DNA from: Bacteroidota bacterium
GTDB lineage: Bacteria > Bacteroidota > Bacteroidia > Cytophagales > Cyclobacteriaceae
Assembly: GCA_023417785.1 (NCBI GenBank)
Contig: JAEZEH010000077.1
Location: forward strand, 11,751 to 75,750
Reading direction: 5' to 3'
DNA length: 64,000 nucleotides
Shown here: positions 25,080 through 32,986 of the stretch, piece after piece
Position numbering within the stretch: position 1 is the stretch's first letter
How the letters are laid out: each line of letters begins with the position of its first letter
Notes under the pieces: model-generated
Database searches by the model: none
What the model saw: the letters and a program-made list of their open reading frames with translations, nothing else
What the model was told of the DNA's origin: nothing
Made by a program: the position numbers and the translations under genes

Positions 25080-27890
25080 ATGAAAAACAAATTCCTCCTT
25101 AGCATTATCACATTTTTACTTATTACAAGTTGGGCACATGCCCAGCAGAACTTGGACGAAAAACTCCCTGTCGACCCGAAAGTTAAAACCGGCAAGTTGA
25201 AAAACGGCCTCACCTATTATATCCGGCATAATTCAAGGCCGGAAAATAAAGTGGAACTCCGGCTTGTCGTGAATGCCGGCTCTATTCTGGAAGATGATGA
25301 CCAGCAAGGTCTGGCGCACTTTACTGAACATATGGCGTTCAACGGGACAAAGAACTTTCAGAAAAATGACCTCGTATCTTTCCTTCAATCCATAGGTGTC
25401 GAATTCGGTGCTGACCTGAATGCATACACGGGCTTTGATGAAACCGTATACATTCTTCCAATTCCAACGGAGAAAAAAGAAAATGTCGAGAAGGGATTCC
25501 AGATTCTTGAAGACTGGGCCAGTACTATTGGTTTCGAGGATGCCGAAATTGATAAGGAACGCGGTGTCGTACTGGAAGAATCCCGCATTGGAAAGGGCGC
25601 TCAGGACCGCATGTTCCGCGCCGTCTATCCGAAGTTGTTCGAAGGATCAAAATACGCCGAAAGACTTCCCATCGGAAAGGATGAAATTCTGAAGAATTTC
25701 AAGTACGACGTGATCAAACGTTTTTACCGCGATTGGTACCGGCCCGATCTGATGGCCGTAGTTGTCGTTGGCGACCTCGACCCCGCAGAAGCTGAAACCT
25801 ACATCAGAAAACATTTCGAACATCTCAAGAACCCGGCAAATCCACGGCCGCGCGAGGAGGCAAGTGTTCGCGGACGAACCAAATCAGAAGGCATTGTAGT
25901 TACCGACCCTGAAGCGACGAATCACGTTGTCGAAGTACATTATTCTTATAAGAAAGAAAAGAAAGAAGAAACGATTGGGGATTATCGTGAATATCTTGTG
26001 AGGAGATTGTTTACTTCAATGCTTAGCCAGCGCATGCAGGAGTTGACACAAAAGGCAGAACCACCTTTCGTTTTCGGAGGAACTTTCATCGGCGGATATG
26101 CCAGGGGTTATGAAGAGTTTCAAAGTCTGGCGTACCTCGGCCAGGGGGGCGTTGAACCCGCGTTGAACGCCCTGATAGTCGAGAACGAACGCGCCCGCAA
26201 ATTCGGTTTCACCGAACCCGAACTTGAACGCACCAGGAAAATGTTGCTTAAATCAATTGAACGGAGTTATAACGAACGGGATAAGACCGAGTCCGGAAAC
26301 CTGGTGGATGAATACGTTCGACACTTTCTTTCACACGAGCCCATTCCAGGAATTGAAAACGAATTCAAATACTACAATGATTTCATTGAACGGATATCAC
26401 TCGAAGAAGTGAACAAGTATGCCGCGGCCACAGTACCAGCAGACACTGAGAACAAACTCGTTGTCCTCACCGGACCTGAAAAAGCCAGTTTCGAAATCCC
26501 TACCGGTGAAGAGTTGCTTGCGATGGCCGAAAAAGCTGCGCAAGCAGAGGTGCTTGCCTATGAGGAAAAATCCGTTGCCGCCGCGTTGATGGAATCGCTC
26601 CCGACGGCTGGAAAAATTACGGCTGAAAAACAAAACAAGGCAATAGGAACCACTGAGCTGACTCTCGGGAACGGTGTAAAAGTCATTCTCAAGCCAACCG
26701 ATTTCAAGAATGATCAGGTGGTAATGAGTGCGACCCGCTTCGGAGGACAGTATCTTTTTGATGTAAAGGATCGCTTCAGCGCGGAGTATGCGTCAACGGT
26801 TGTCGGTCAAATGGGCATTGGTGATTTTTCGCCCGTAGATCTAAGGAAAGTCCTGGCCGGAAAAAATGCCAATGTTTCTCCGCGGCTCGGCCCCATCTCA
26901 GAAACACTTAGCGGGGGCAGCAGCGCCAATGATATTGAGGCGATGCTTCAACTGGTTCACCTTTACTTTACAGCTCCGCGCGAAGACAAGGAATTATTTC
27001 AGTCTTTTGTTTCCAAGCAACAGGCCCTCTACCAGAATATGATGTCGGATCCGCAATTCACGTTTCAGGATTCAATTGTTAAAATTCTGTACAAGAACCA
27101 TCCATGGGCACCGCAGTTGCCACGACCTGAAAACTTTGCACAAATCGACCTTGAGAAATCAATGAGGATGTACCGTGAACGTTTTGGGGATGCCAGCGGA
27201 TTCACCTTTGTGTTAGTCGGAAAATTCGACGTTGCGGAAATCAAACCTTTGCTCGCCACTTACCTTGGAAGCCTCCCCGCCAAGGGTGCAAAGCCGGCGT
27301 ATAAAGATTCAGGTGTTCGGCCTGTTAAAGGTGTCGTAAAGAAAGAAGTGAAGAAAGGTACTGAACAGAAAAGCTTTATCCGGATGTTCTGGAACGGGGA
27401 AGCACCATATTCTCCCGAGGAGCAGCTGAAGCTTCAGGCGCTGACTGAAGTGATGAACATCAAGTTGATTGAAAACCTTCGTGAAGAACTTGGTAGCATT
27501 TACGGTGGAGGAATGTTTGGTAATCTTAGCAAGCATCCCTACAACAGTTTCAGTCTGGGCGTATCGTTGCCTTGTGGACCGGAGAATGTTGACGCGTTGA
27601 TTAAGGCCACTCATGAACAAATTGAAAAGATGAAAGCCAGCGGACCTTCGGAGGATGACCTGAACAAAGTGAAGGAAACGTGGCGCCAGCAGCATGAGGT
27701 CAACTTGAAAGACAACTCATTCTGGGCGCGCCAGTTAATCCAGAGTATTGAAACCGGAACGGATCCGGAGCGCGTCCTGACTTTCGAAGAGCGGGTGAAA
27801 GCGCTTACACCAAAAGATGTACAGGCTACGGCGAAGAAATATCTCGATATGAAGAACTACGTACAGGTGGTGCTGTATCCGGAAAAATAA
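25080..27890 (+). CDS. M16 family zinc metallopeptidase, exported
   Basis: A 936-residue two-half peptidase of the pitrilysin/insulinase family (PqqL-like). A signal peptide (MKNKFLLSIITFLLITSWAHA, then QQ) directs it to the periplasm. The inverted zinc motif HxxEH is intact as His80-Phe-Thr-Glu83-His84, and the third ligand is expected in the Glu-rich helix EIDKERGVVLEESR. The C-terminal half, with no zinc motif, repeats the fold and carries the substrate-binding region around IRMFWNGEAPY. It likely degrades peptides in the periplasm. A rho-independent terminator follows. Confidence 0.93.
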   Translation: MKNKFLLSIITFLLITSWAHAQQNLDEKLPVDPKVKTGKLKNGLTYYIRHNSRPENKVELRLVVNAGSILEDDDQQGLAHFTEHMAFNGTKNFQKNDLVSFLQSIGVEFGADLNAYTGFDETVYILPIPTEKKENVEKGFQILEDWASTIGFEDAEIDKERGVVLEESRIGKGAQDRMFRAVYPKLFEGSKYAERLPIGKDEILKNFKYDVIKRFYRDWYRPDLMAVVVVGDLDPAEAETYIRKHFEHLKNPANPRPREEASVRGRTKSEGIVVTDPEATNHVVEVHYSYKKEKKEETIGDYREYLVRRLFTSMLSQRMQELTQKAEPPFVFGGTFIGGYARGYEEFQSLAYLGQGGVEPALNALIVENERARKFGFTEPELERTRKMLLKSIERSYNERDKTESGNLVDEYVRHFLSHEPIPGIENEFKYYNDFIERISLEEVNKYAAATVPADTENKLVVLTGPEKASFEIPTGEELLAMAEKAAQAEVLAYEEKSVAAALMESLPTAGKITAEKQNKAIGTTELTLGNGVKVILKPTDFKNDQVVMSATRFGGQYLFDVKDRFSAEYASTVVGQMGIGDFSPVDLRKVLAGKNANVSPRLGPISETLSGGSSANDIEAMLQLVHLYFTAPREDKELFQSFVSKQQALYQNMMSDPQFTFQDSIVKILYKNHPWAPQLPRPENFAQIDLEKSMRMYRERFGDASGFTFVLVGKFDVAEIKPLLATYLGSLPAKGAKPAYKDSGVRPVKGVVKKEVKKGTEQKSFIRMFWNGEAPYSPEEQLKLQALTEVMNIKLIENLREELGSIYGGGMFGNLSKHPYNSFSLGVSLPCGPENVDALIKATHEQIEKMKASGPSEDDLNKVKETWRQQHEVNLKDNSFWARQLIQSIETGTDPERVLTFEERVKALTPKDVQATAKKYLDMKNYVQVVLYPEK

Positions 27891-27908
27891 TCCAACGATG
27901 GGAGATAA

Positions 27909-27946
27909 AGCGGGACCTTACTAAAATAGGGACCCGCTCTTTTTTG
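27909..27946 (+). terminator. Rho-independent terminator after the M16 peptidase
   Basis: Arms AGCGGG and CCCGCT (with further weak pairing inside) are followed by CTTTTTT. It lies 19 bases past the stop of the peptidase gene and separates it from the convergent permease gene. Confidence 0.75.
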
Positions 27947-27951
27947 GTTTA

Positions 27952-30348
27952 TCATTCGTAGCGCAGAGACTTGACAGGGTTAGCGACGGCAGCACGGAAT
28001 GATTTGTATCCAACCGTTGTAAGCGCGATCACTATGGTTACAAGAAGGGCCGTTAAGAAAATTGATGGACTCAAGGGAATACGGTAGGCAAATTCGTTCA
28101 GAAATTGTTCCATTACAAACCATCCCAACGGGATAGCTAACAGAAATCCAACAAGGATCAATCTCACATAGCTCCATCCGAACGTAATCAGTATATTTTC
28201 CACTGAGGCTCCGAGTACCTTTCTGACACCAATTTCCTTCGTTTTTTGATTTGTCATGAACGATACCAGACCAAACAGTCCAAGGCAACCGATGAATATT
28301 GCAATAGACGTAAACAATGTGAGAAGGCTTGTTATTCTGCGTTGGCCATCGTAAAAAGATCGTATGTTTTCTTCCAGGAAGGTGTATTCAAACAATTGAT
28401 CGGGATAGGCTTCTTCCCAGCGCTGCTTTACAGCTTCAACTACTTCCGCCACATGCGTCGTGTTAACTTTGATAGCCATCGTTTTGTAGTGTCGCGCGCT
28501 GTTGAAAAGCAACGTGGGCTCAATCTTGTTTTGCAGCGAAGCTGTGTTGAAGTCTTTCACGACTCCAAGCACCGGATAGTCTCGCCGGTAAAGCGTTACC
28601 ATCGTACCAACAAGGTCCTCCGGATTCTCAAAGCCGGAGAGCCTGGCGAAACTTTCATTGGCCACCACGCCGCTGAGCGTGTCGCGATCTTCAACATTTC
28701 GGCCTGCCAATAGCTTCAGCCTGAATACATCGAGGTAATCATCATCCACTTGTTTGTACTGAGTGGTGTACTCGTTGGCATCACCTTGTAAAAGAAATCC
28801 GGTTTTGTTCACCTCTCCCGAAAAAGGTGCCGCACTCCCCAGCGCAATCCCTTCAATTCCCGCGAGCCCGGATAACTCCGCCTTTAACGTTTTTCTTATA
28901 CTAATATTTTGTTCATTATTTCCCTGACCACCAGGCATGGGCACAACAAGAATCGCATCCTTAACGAAACCGAGGTCTTTTTCGAGAAAGAAATCTGTCT
29001 GCCGGATCAAGACAATCGTTCCGATAATAAAGAACTGTGAAATAAAAAACTGAAAGACCACCAAAGCGCTTCGCAGGTAAAAACCGCCGGAAGCTTTGTT
29101 GGCGATCTTGTTCTTGAGAGCCAGCGCCGGACTATACGATGATACAACCATTGCCGGATAGAACCCCGAGAATAGCGAAACGAAAACCAGAATCACCACC
29201 AGGAACACTATCATGGTCGGGTTCGAAGCAAGATCGAGATTAAGGTTCAGCCCAAGAAAAGGGTTGACAAAGCTCAACGCAAGTTGAGTCAGGGCCAGCG
29301 AACATACCATAGCGATACAGGTAACGAGGGTAGTTTCACCCAGAAATTGAAACACCAGTTGCATACGCGTACTTCCCATTGTTTTTCTTACACCAACTTC
29401 CTTCGAACGTTTTATGGCATCGGCGGTGGCGAGGTTGATGAAATTTATACATGCGGTGAGTACCAGTATAGCTGCAATAACGCCCAGCACGTATAGCATC
29501 GGCCTGGGGATCGTTTGATATGTATACGTTTCAAAGCGGGTATCGAAATGGAAGTCGGTCAGCGGAAACACCAGGAACTGCCCTTTGTGATCATCGCCGC
29601 GGTACTTTTTGGTAAACGGTAACAACCGCGCCTGAACATCCTCAATGCGTTTATTCTCTTTCAACAGGAAATAGCAATGTTCGTCACTCCAGATGCTGTT
29701 CCAGCCTTTCTCGTCGTTGCGCGTTTTAACGGTTATGTAGGATAACATCAAATCGAAGGGCAGATCGGTATTCTCGGGCGGATTGGTCATCACAGCGGAA
29801 ATACTATAGCTGTGATCGCCGAACTCAATAACCTTTCCCAAAACATCCGTGGTATTGAAATACTTCGCAGCAAGGCGAGTCGAAATAACAGCCTTGTTCG
29901 GCTCGTCAAGTGACGTTTGCGCATCCCCGGCCAGAATAGGCTGGTCGAATATTCTGAAATAGGCGGATTCGCCAAAGACCACACCGCCCTCCTCTACGTA
30001 TTTTGCATCCGGTTTTCCGGGTTGTGGTACGCGTATCAGGGCATTGGCCCTATATGATGTAAACAAAACCTCTTCGGCCTCCGGGAAATCGTTCGTAAAC
30101 GCATCGCGCAGCGGCGCAGCTACTCCCGCGTGGAACGTCATATTCCCATTATCCTCTCCTTGATATACGATTCGGTAGATCCGGTCCTTTTTCTTATGAT
30201 ATTGGTCAAAACTGGAATGGTGAGAGATCAGGAGCATCAGAATGATACTGCATGTGATCCCCAAGGTGAGCCCGGAGAGGTTTAACAAGGCACTCGTTTT
30301 TTCGCGGAACAGATTGCGAAAAGCACTTTTTAGATAGTTTCTGATCAT
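27952..30348 (-). CDS. MacB/FtsX-type ABC transporter permease (no ATPase encoded nearby)
   Basis: A 798-residue permease of the large Bacteroidota family with two FtsX-like halves. The layout read from hydrophobicity: one membrane helix near residues 20-42, a periplasmic MacB-type domain to about 285, three helices between roughly 285 and 410, a helix near 430, a second periplasmic domain to about 680, then three more helices. The FtsX signature motif before the last helices reads KEIGVRKVLGAS, with an equivalent KEVGVRKTMGST in the first half. No ABC ATPase is adjacent, so it must pair with one encoded elsewhere. Upstream are a sigma-54-like promoter and a palindrome, suggesting regulation by an enhancer-binding protein. 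The substrate is unknown; MacB-type systems usually act on envelope molecules by mechanotransmission rather than transport across the inner membrane. Confidence 0.92.
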   Translation of the reverse strand: MIRNYLKSAFRNLFREKTSALLNLSGLTLGITCSIILMLLISHHSSFDQYHKKKDRIYRIVYQGEDNGNMTFHAGVAAPLRDAFTNDFPEAEEVLFTSYRANALIRVPQPGKPDAKYVEEGGVVFGESAYFRIFDQPILAGDAQTSLDEPNKAVISTRLAAKYFNTTDVLGKVIEFGDHSYSISAVMTNPPENTDLPFDLMLSYITVKTRNDEKGWNSIWSDEHCYFLLKENKRIEDVQARLLPFTKKYRGDDHKGQFLVFPLTDFHFDTRFETYTYQTIPRPMLYVLGVIAAILVLTACINFINLATADAIKRSKEVGVRKTMGSTRMQLVFQFLGETTLVTCIAMVCSLALTQLALSFVNPFLGLNLNLDLASNPTMIVFLVVILVFVSLFSGFYPAMVVSSYSPALALKNKIANKASGGFYLRSALVVFQFFISQFFIIGTIVLIRQTDFFLEKDLGFVKDAILVVPMPGGQGNNEQNISIRKTLKAELSGLAGIEGIALGSAAPFSGEVNKTGFLLQGDANEYTTQYKQVDDDYLDVFRLKLLAGRNVEDRDTLSGVVANESFARLSGFENPEDLVGTMVTLYRRDYPVLGVVKDFNTASLQNKIEPTLLFNSARHYKTMAIKVNTTHVAEVVEAVKQRWEEAYPDQLFEYTFLEENIRSFYDGQRRITSLLTLFTSIAIFIGCLGLFGLVSFMTNQKTKEIGVRKVLGASVENILITFGWSYVRLILVGFLLAIPLGWFVMEQFLNEFAYRIPLSPSIFLTALLVTIVIALTTVGYKSFRAAVANPVKSLRYE

Positions 30349-30375
30349 AAAATAAGTGAACCGTCAACGCCCAAA

Positions 30376-30392
30376 GGCGAAGGAAGTGCCAA
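30376..30392 (-). promoter_or_regulatory. Sigma-54-like -24/-12 promoter of the permease gene
   Basis: On the minus strand TTGGCAC-TTCC-TTCGCC matches the consensus TTGGCAC-N4-TTGC with the invariant GG and GC exactly ten bases apart and one mismatch in the -12 element. The predicted start is near 30365, giving a leader of about 17 bases to the ATG at 30348. A TAcaTTTG -7 box (30390-30397) overlaps the -24 end, so a housekeeping promoter is the alternative. Confidence 0.5.
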
Positions 30393-30462
30393 ATGTAAGA
30401 TCTTCGTTTTCTCCGCGGAGAGGCGGATTGACGCATGCCGGGTGTACATATTCTTTAAAATT

Positions 30463-30478
30463 CGTCCGATTGCGGACG
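30463..30478. promoter_or_regulatory. CGTCCG-ATTG-CGGACG palindrome, possible enhancer-binding site
   Basis: A perfect six-base inverted repeat (seven with flanking T/A) and a four-base spacer. It is centred about 105 bases upstream of the predicted sigma-54 start of the permease gene, the usual distance for NtrC-type activator sites. It also lies about 60 bases before the small Cys-rich protein gene on the other strand, so it could serve either. Confidence 0.45.
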
Positions 30479-30526
30479 ATTCGCGAACCAATTCCTTCGC
30501 CGAACGGTTAAGCTGAAAAAGAATCT

Positions 30527-30534
30527 TATTTTTG
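30527..30534 (+). promoter_or_regulatory. Bacteroidota -7 box (TAttTTTG), very close to the start codon
   Basis: An exact TAnnTTTG match ends only 4 bases before the ATG at 30539. Most other boxes in the window leave 15-46 bases. The transcript would begin at or next to the start codon. Confidence 0.45.
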
Positions 30535-30538
30535 GGTC

Positions 30539-30706
30539 ATGCTACAGAGTCTCATCGTTCTGCTGATTTTCCTTGGAGCACTCGCGTATGTGGGGCGGAT
30601 GGTTTACCGAAGCTTCCAAAGTCGTTCCGGCTGTTCGCAAGGATGTGGTAAATGTGCGATAGACTTTGACAAGATTTCGCGGGACCTTCAAAACAGAAAA
30701 GCCTGA
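30539..30706 (+). CDS. Small Cys-rich single-pass membrane protein (FeoB-associated type)
   Basis: A 55-residue protein. Residues 1-20 form a membrane helix (MLQSLIVLLIFLGALAYVG), followed by a basic segment and a cysteine cluster GCSQGCGKC (Cys at 32, 36 and 39), then a polar tail. This layout matches the small proteins annotated as FeoB-associated Cys-rich membrane proteins, though no feoAB is nearby. The cysteines could bind iron or another metal (inference). A -7 box sits 4 bases before the ATG, suggesting a leaderless message. Its TGA directly abuts the TGA of the convergent radical SAM gene, with no bases between them. Confidence 0.7.
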   Translation: MLQSLIVLLIFLGALAYVGRMVYRSFQSRSGCSQGCGKCAIDFDKISRDLQNRKA

Positions 30707-31729
30707 TCAGGCCCACACCTTAGTTCCTTCCGTACAATTCCGGCATATTTCAATTTCGTTACGCGAGCCCAGCAAGGTGGAACGAAACGTCCTGTATTTT
30801 TCACTTAGCCAGATTTCCCGGAACGGTTGCTTATTGAGATCGCCCATTTGAAATTGTGCATCCTTATCAAAGCAGCAGGGCACCACTTTTCCATCCCACG
30901 TAACAACGCTACTGTGCCACATCTTCCAGCAGTGATTAAGTAAACTGCTCTTTATCCGATAGCGCCCATCTGATCCTTTCGAATAGCGCGAGTACTTCTC
31001 ATTCATGGGTATGAAGGGTGATCCTTTTTCGAATTCGTATATCTGCGCCGTTTTTAAGACTACCTCATCAATGCCTATGTGTTTGGCCAGCTTGTAAACC
31101 TCTGGTATCTCGTGTTCATTCTGTCTTACCACCAGGAATTGAAAGACTACATGCGGCGTTTTTGATTTCATCTTCCTTTTCCATTCAATAATTTTCGCCG
31201 CGCCGTCGAGCACTTTCTGCAATGAACCTCCTACGCGGTAGGATTCATACGTCGCCTGCGTTGTCCCATCAATTGAGATAATGAGTCTGTCCAACCCTGA
31301 GGCTATTGTTTTCTCTGCCGTATCATCTTTGAGGAAATGTCCATTCGTGGATGTGGCCGTATAAATTCCCTGCGAAGATGCGTAGCCAACCATATCGGTA
31401 AAAGCCGGATGAAGATAGGGCTCGCCCTGAAAGTAAAAGGTAAGCCACGTCAACGTGTCCTTCAGCTCGTCTATCGTTTGCCGGAAAAGCCCTTCACCCA
31501 GCATGCCCGTAGGGCGGGTAAAAGACCTCAGACCGCTCGGGCACTCCGGACATCTCAGGTTACAGGAGGTAGTGGGCTCTATGGAAAGGGCAATGGGTAA
31601 CCCATTGATCTGGGGCCGACCCGTGGCCCGCGATTGATAAAAGCTGGTCAAAACCCGAAATGCGTTAACGGATTTTTTCACCGTCAACTTTGATGCTAAA
31701 TTAATCTGGTCGGTCCATCGTCCGGGCAT
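30707..31729 (-). CDS. Radical SAM / SPASM domain protein
   Basis: A 340-residue radical SAM protein. The SAM cluster motif CxxxCxxC reads CNLRCPEC near residue 57, preceded by SIEPTTS; a C-terminal SPASM-type cysteine set is visible (CWKMW, VPCCFDKD and CRNC), indicating at least one auxiliary iron-sulfur cluster. This is the layout of enzymes that mature peptides or modify small substrates, for example MoaA/PqqE relatives. No precursor peptide gene is evident, so the substrate is unknown; the only small gene adjacent is the Cys-rich membrane protein on the opposite strand. It is divergent from the DUF4105 gene. Confidence 0.9.
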   Translation of the reverse strand: MPGRWTDQINLASKLTVKKSVNAFRVLTSFYQSRATGRPQINGLPIALSIEPTTSCNLRCPECPSGLRSFTRPTGMLGEGLFRQTIDELKDTLTWLTFYFQGEPYLHPAFTDMVGYASSQGIYTATSTNGHFLKDDTAEKTIASGLDRLIISIDGTTQATYESYRVGGSLQKVLDGAAKIIEWKRKMKSKTPHVVFQFLVVRQNEHEIPEVYKLAKHIGIDEVVLKTAQIYEFEKGSPFIPMNEKYSRYSKGSDGRYRIKSSLLNHCWKMWHSSVVTWDGKVVPCCFDKDAQFQMGDLNKQPFREIWLSEKYRTFRSTLLGSRNEIEICRNCTEGTKVWA

Positions 31730-31753
31730 ACGGGCAAGATCAGGAATTGTCGT

Positions 31754-31761
31754 TATCTTTC
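31754..31761 (+). promoter_or_regulatory. Near-consensus -7 box (TAtcTTTC)
   Basis: One mismatch to TAnnTTTG, ending 18 bases before the ATG at 31780. It lies inside the longer frame that opens at 31747 and so favours the 31780 start. Confidence 0.35.
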
Positions 31762-31779
31762 GAAAGCGTCTTGAAAATT

Positions 31780-32937
31780 ATGAAAAGAATCCTCATTGTC
31801 TTTCTTCTGGTACCTTTTCTTTCCATCGGGCAGAGCTTTCAGCTATCGGAACATGCCGAAATCTCTGTAATAACCTGTGGGCCGTATCAGGGTGAGCTGT
31901 ACTCCGCTTTTGGTCATAGCGCTTTCAGGGTACACGATCCGATAAATCAATATGACGCTGCCTATAATTATGGCGTGTTCAATTTCAACCAACCCAACTT
32001 CTACCTGAATTTCGCCCGCGGCTACCTTTATTATCAACTTGGCGTTTACGACTACCCCAGTTTTGAAAACGCCTATGTTTCCTATGACCGGTACGTGCAC
32101 GAACAAGTATTGAATCTCACACCCGATCAGAAGCAGAAAATGTTCGACTACCTTCAATGGAATGCACTTCCAGAAAATCAGCATTACCGGTACGATTACT
32201 TCTATAACAACTGCGCAACCAAAATGCGGGATGTCGTAGTACACATTCTGGGAGATGACATAAGATTCGATGGTTCTTATATAACTACAGACTACTCTAT
32301 CCGTGAACTCACCGACATATATCTTAAGAAACAGCCGTGGGGGGATCTCGGAATTGACATTTGTCTGGGCCTGCCCATGGATAAGGACGCAACGCCGTAC
32401 GAATACATGTTTTTGCCAGACTATGTTGAATCCGGCTTCGATCACGCGTTCATTCGTCGCGATGGCGGGGAGGTGCCCGCTGTGAAAACTAAGAACATTA
32501 TATTTGACTCCCGTGAACAGGTGGCGTCACGGCGTCTGTACACTCCGTTGATCGTTTTCATCATATTCTTTCTGGGAGCACTTTTTCTGACTTACCGGGA
32601 TCTGCGGACTGGCAGGCTCACCAAATGGTTCGATGTATTACTCTTCGGTGTTACGGGAACAATTGGCGTACTCCTGTTCTATCTTTGGGTTTTCACAGAC
32701 CACAATGCTGCCGCCAACAATCTCAATATTATTTGGGCGCTGCCTTTACATCTGGTGGCTGTTATTGCCTTTATCCGAAATCCCCGATGGCTGAGGTACT
32801 ACTTTGGGGCGGTGGCAGGCCTTTCGCTTATCCTTTTGGTGATATGGTTCGGTTTACCGCAAAAGTTGCATTATTCCCTCATTCCGCTGGTGATGGCGCA
32901 GGGAGCAAGGGCTTTCGCAGAATACAGGCTGAGATAA
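31780..32937 (+). CDS. DUF4105 / Lnb N-terminal periplasmic domain membrane protein
   Basis: A 385-residue protein: signal peptide (MKRILIVFLLVPFLSIGQ), a periplasmic DUF4105 domain to about residue 250, then four membrane helices to the C-terminus. The domain has the His of FGHSAFRV and the Cys of NNCATKMRD, in the order expected for a permuted papain-like (NlpC/P60, LRAT-like) catalytic pair. From memory, the domain is named after Lnb, a lipoprotein N-acyltransferase of Bacteroides; whether this homologue has that activity is inference. Start at 31780 rather than 31747 because it begins the signal peptide. Divergent from the radical SAM gene, and convergent with lpd. Confidence 0.85.
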   Translation: MKRILIVFLLVPFLSIGQSFQLSEHAEISVITCGPYQGELYSAFGHSAFRVHDPINQYDAAYNYGVFNFNQPNFYLNFARGYLYYQLGVYDYPSFENAYVSYDRYVHEQVLNLTPDQKQKMFDYLQWNALPENQHYRYDYFYNNCATKMRDVVVHILGDDIRFDGSYITTDYSIRELTDIYLKKQPWGDLGIDICLGLPMDKDATPYEYMFLPDYVESGFDHAFIRRDGGEVPAVKTKNIIFDSREQVASRRLYTPLIVFIIFFLGALFLTYRDLRTGRLTKWFDVLLFGVTGTIGVLLFYLWVFTDHNAAANNLNIIWALPLHLVAVIAFIRNPRWLRYYFGAVAGLSLILLVIWFGLPQKLHYSLIPLVMAQGARAFAEYRLR

Positions 32938-32960
32938 AAAAAGCATCGAAACTCGATGCT
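32936..32960 (-). terminator. Rho-independent terminator of the sucA-sucB-lpd operon
   Basis: On the minus strand, arms AGCATCGA and TCGATGCT enclose a GTT loop and are followed by TTTTTT. It lies 26 bases past the lpd stop; the T-tract overlaps the stop codon of the convergent DUF4105 gene. Confidence 0.85.
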
Positions 32961-32986
32961 CCTGGAACTTCTCTTTTATTCGGAGA

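Noticed and set aside
31843..32445. 200-residue minus-strand frame inside the DUF4105 gene
   Set aside because: Antisense shadow without motif or promoter.
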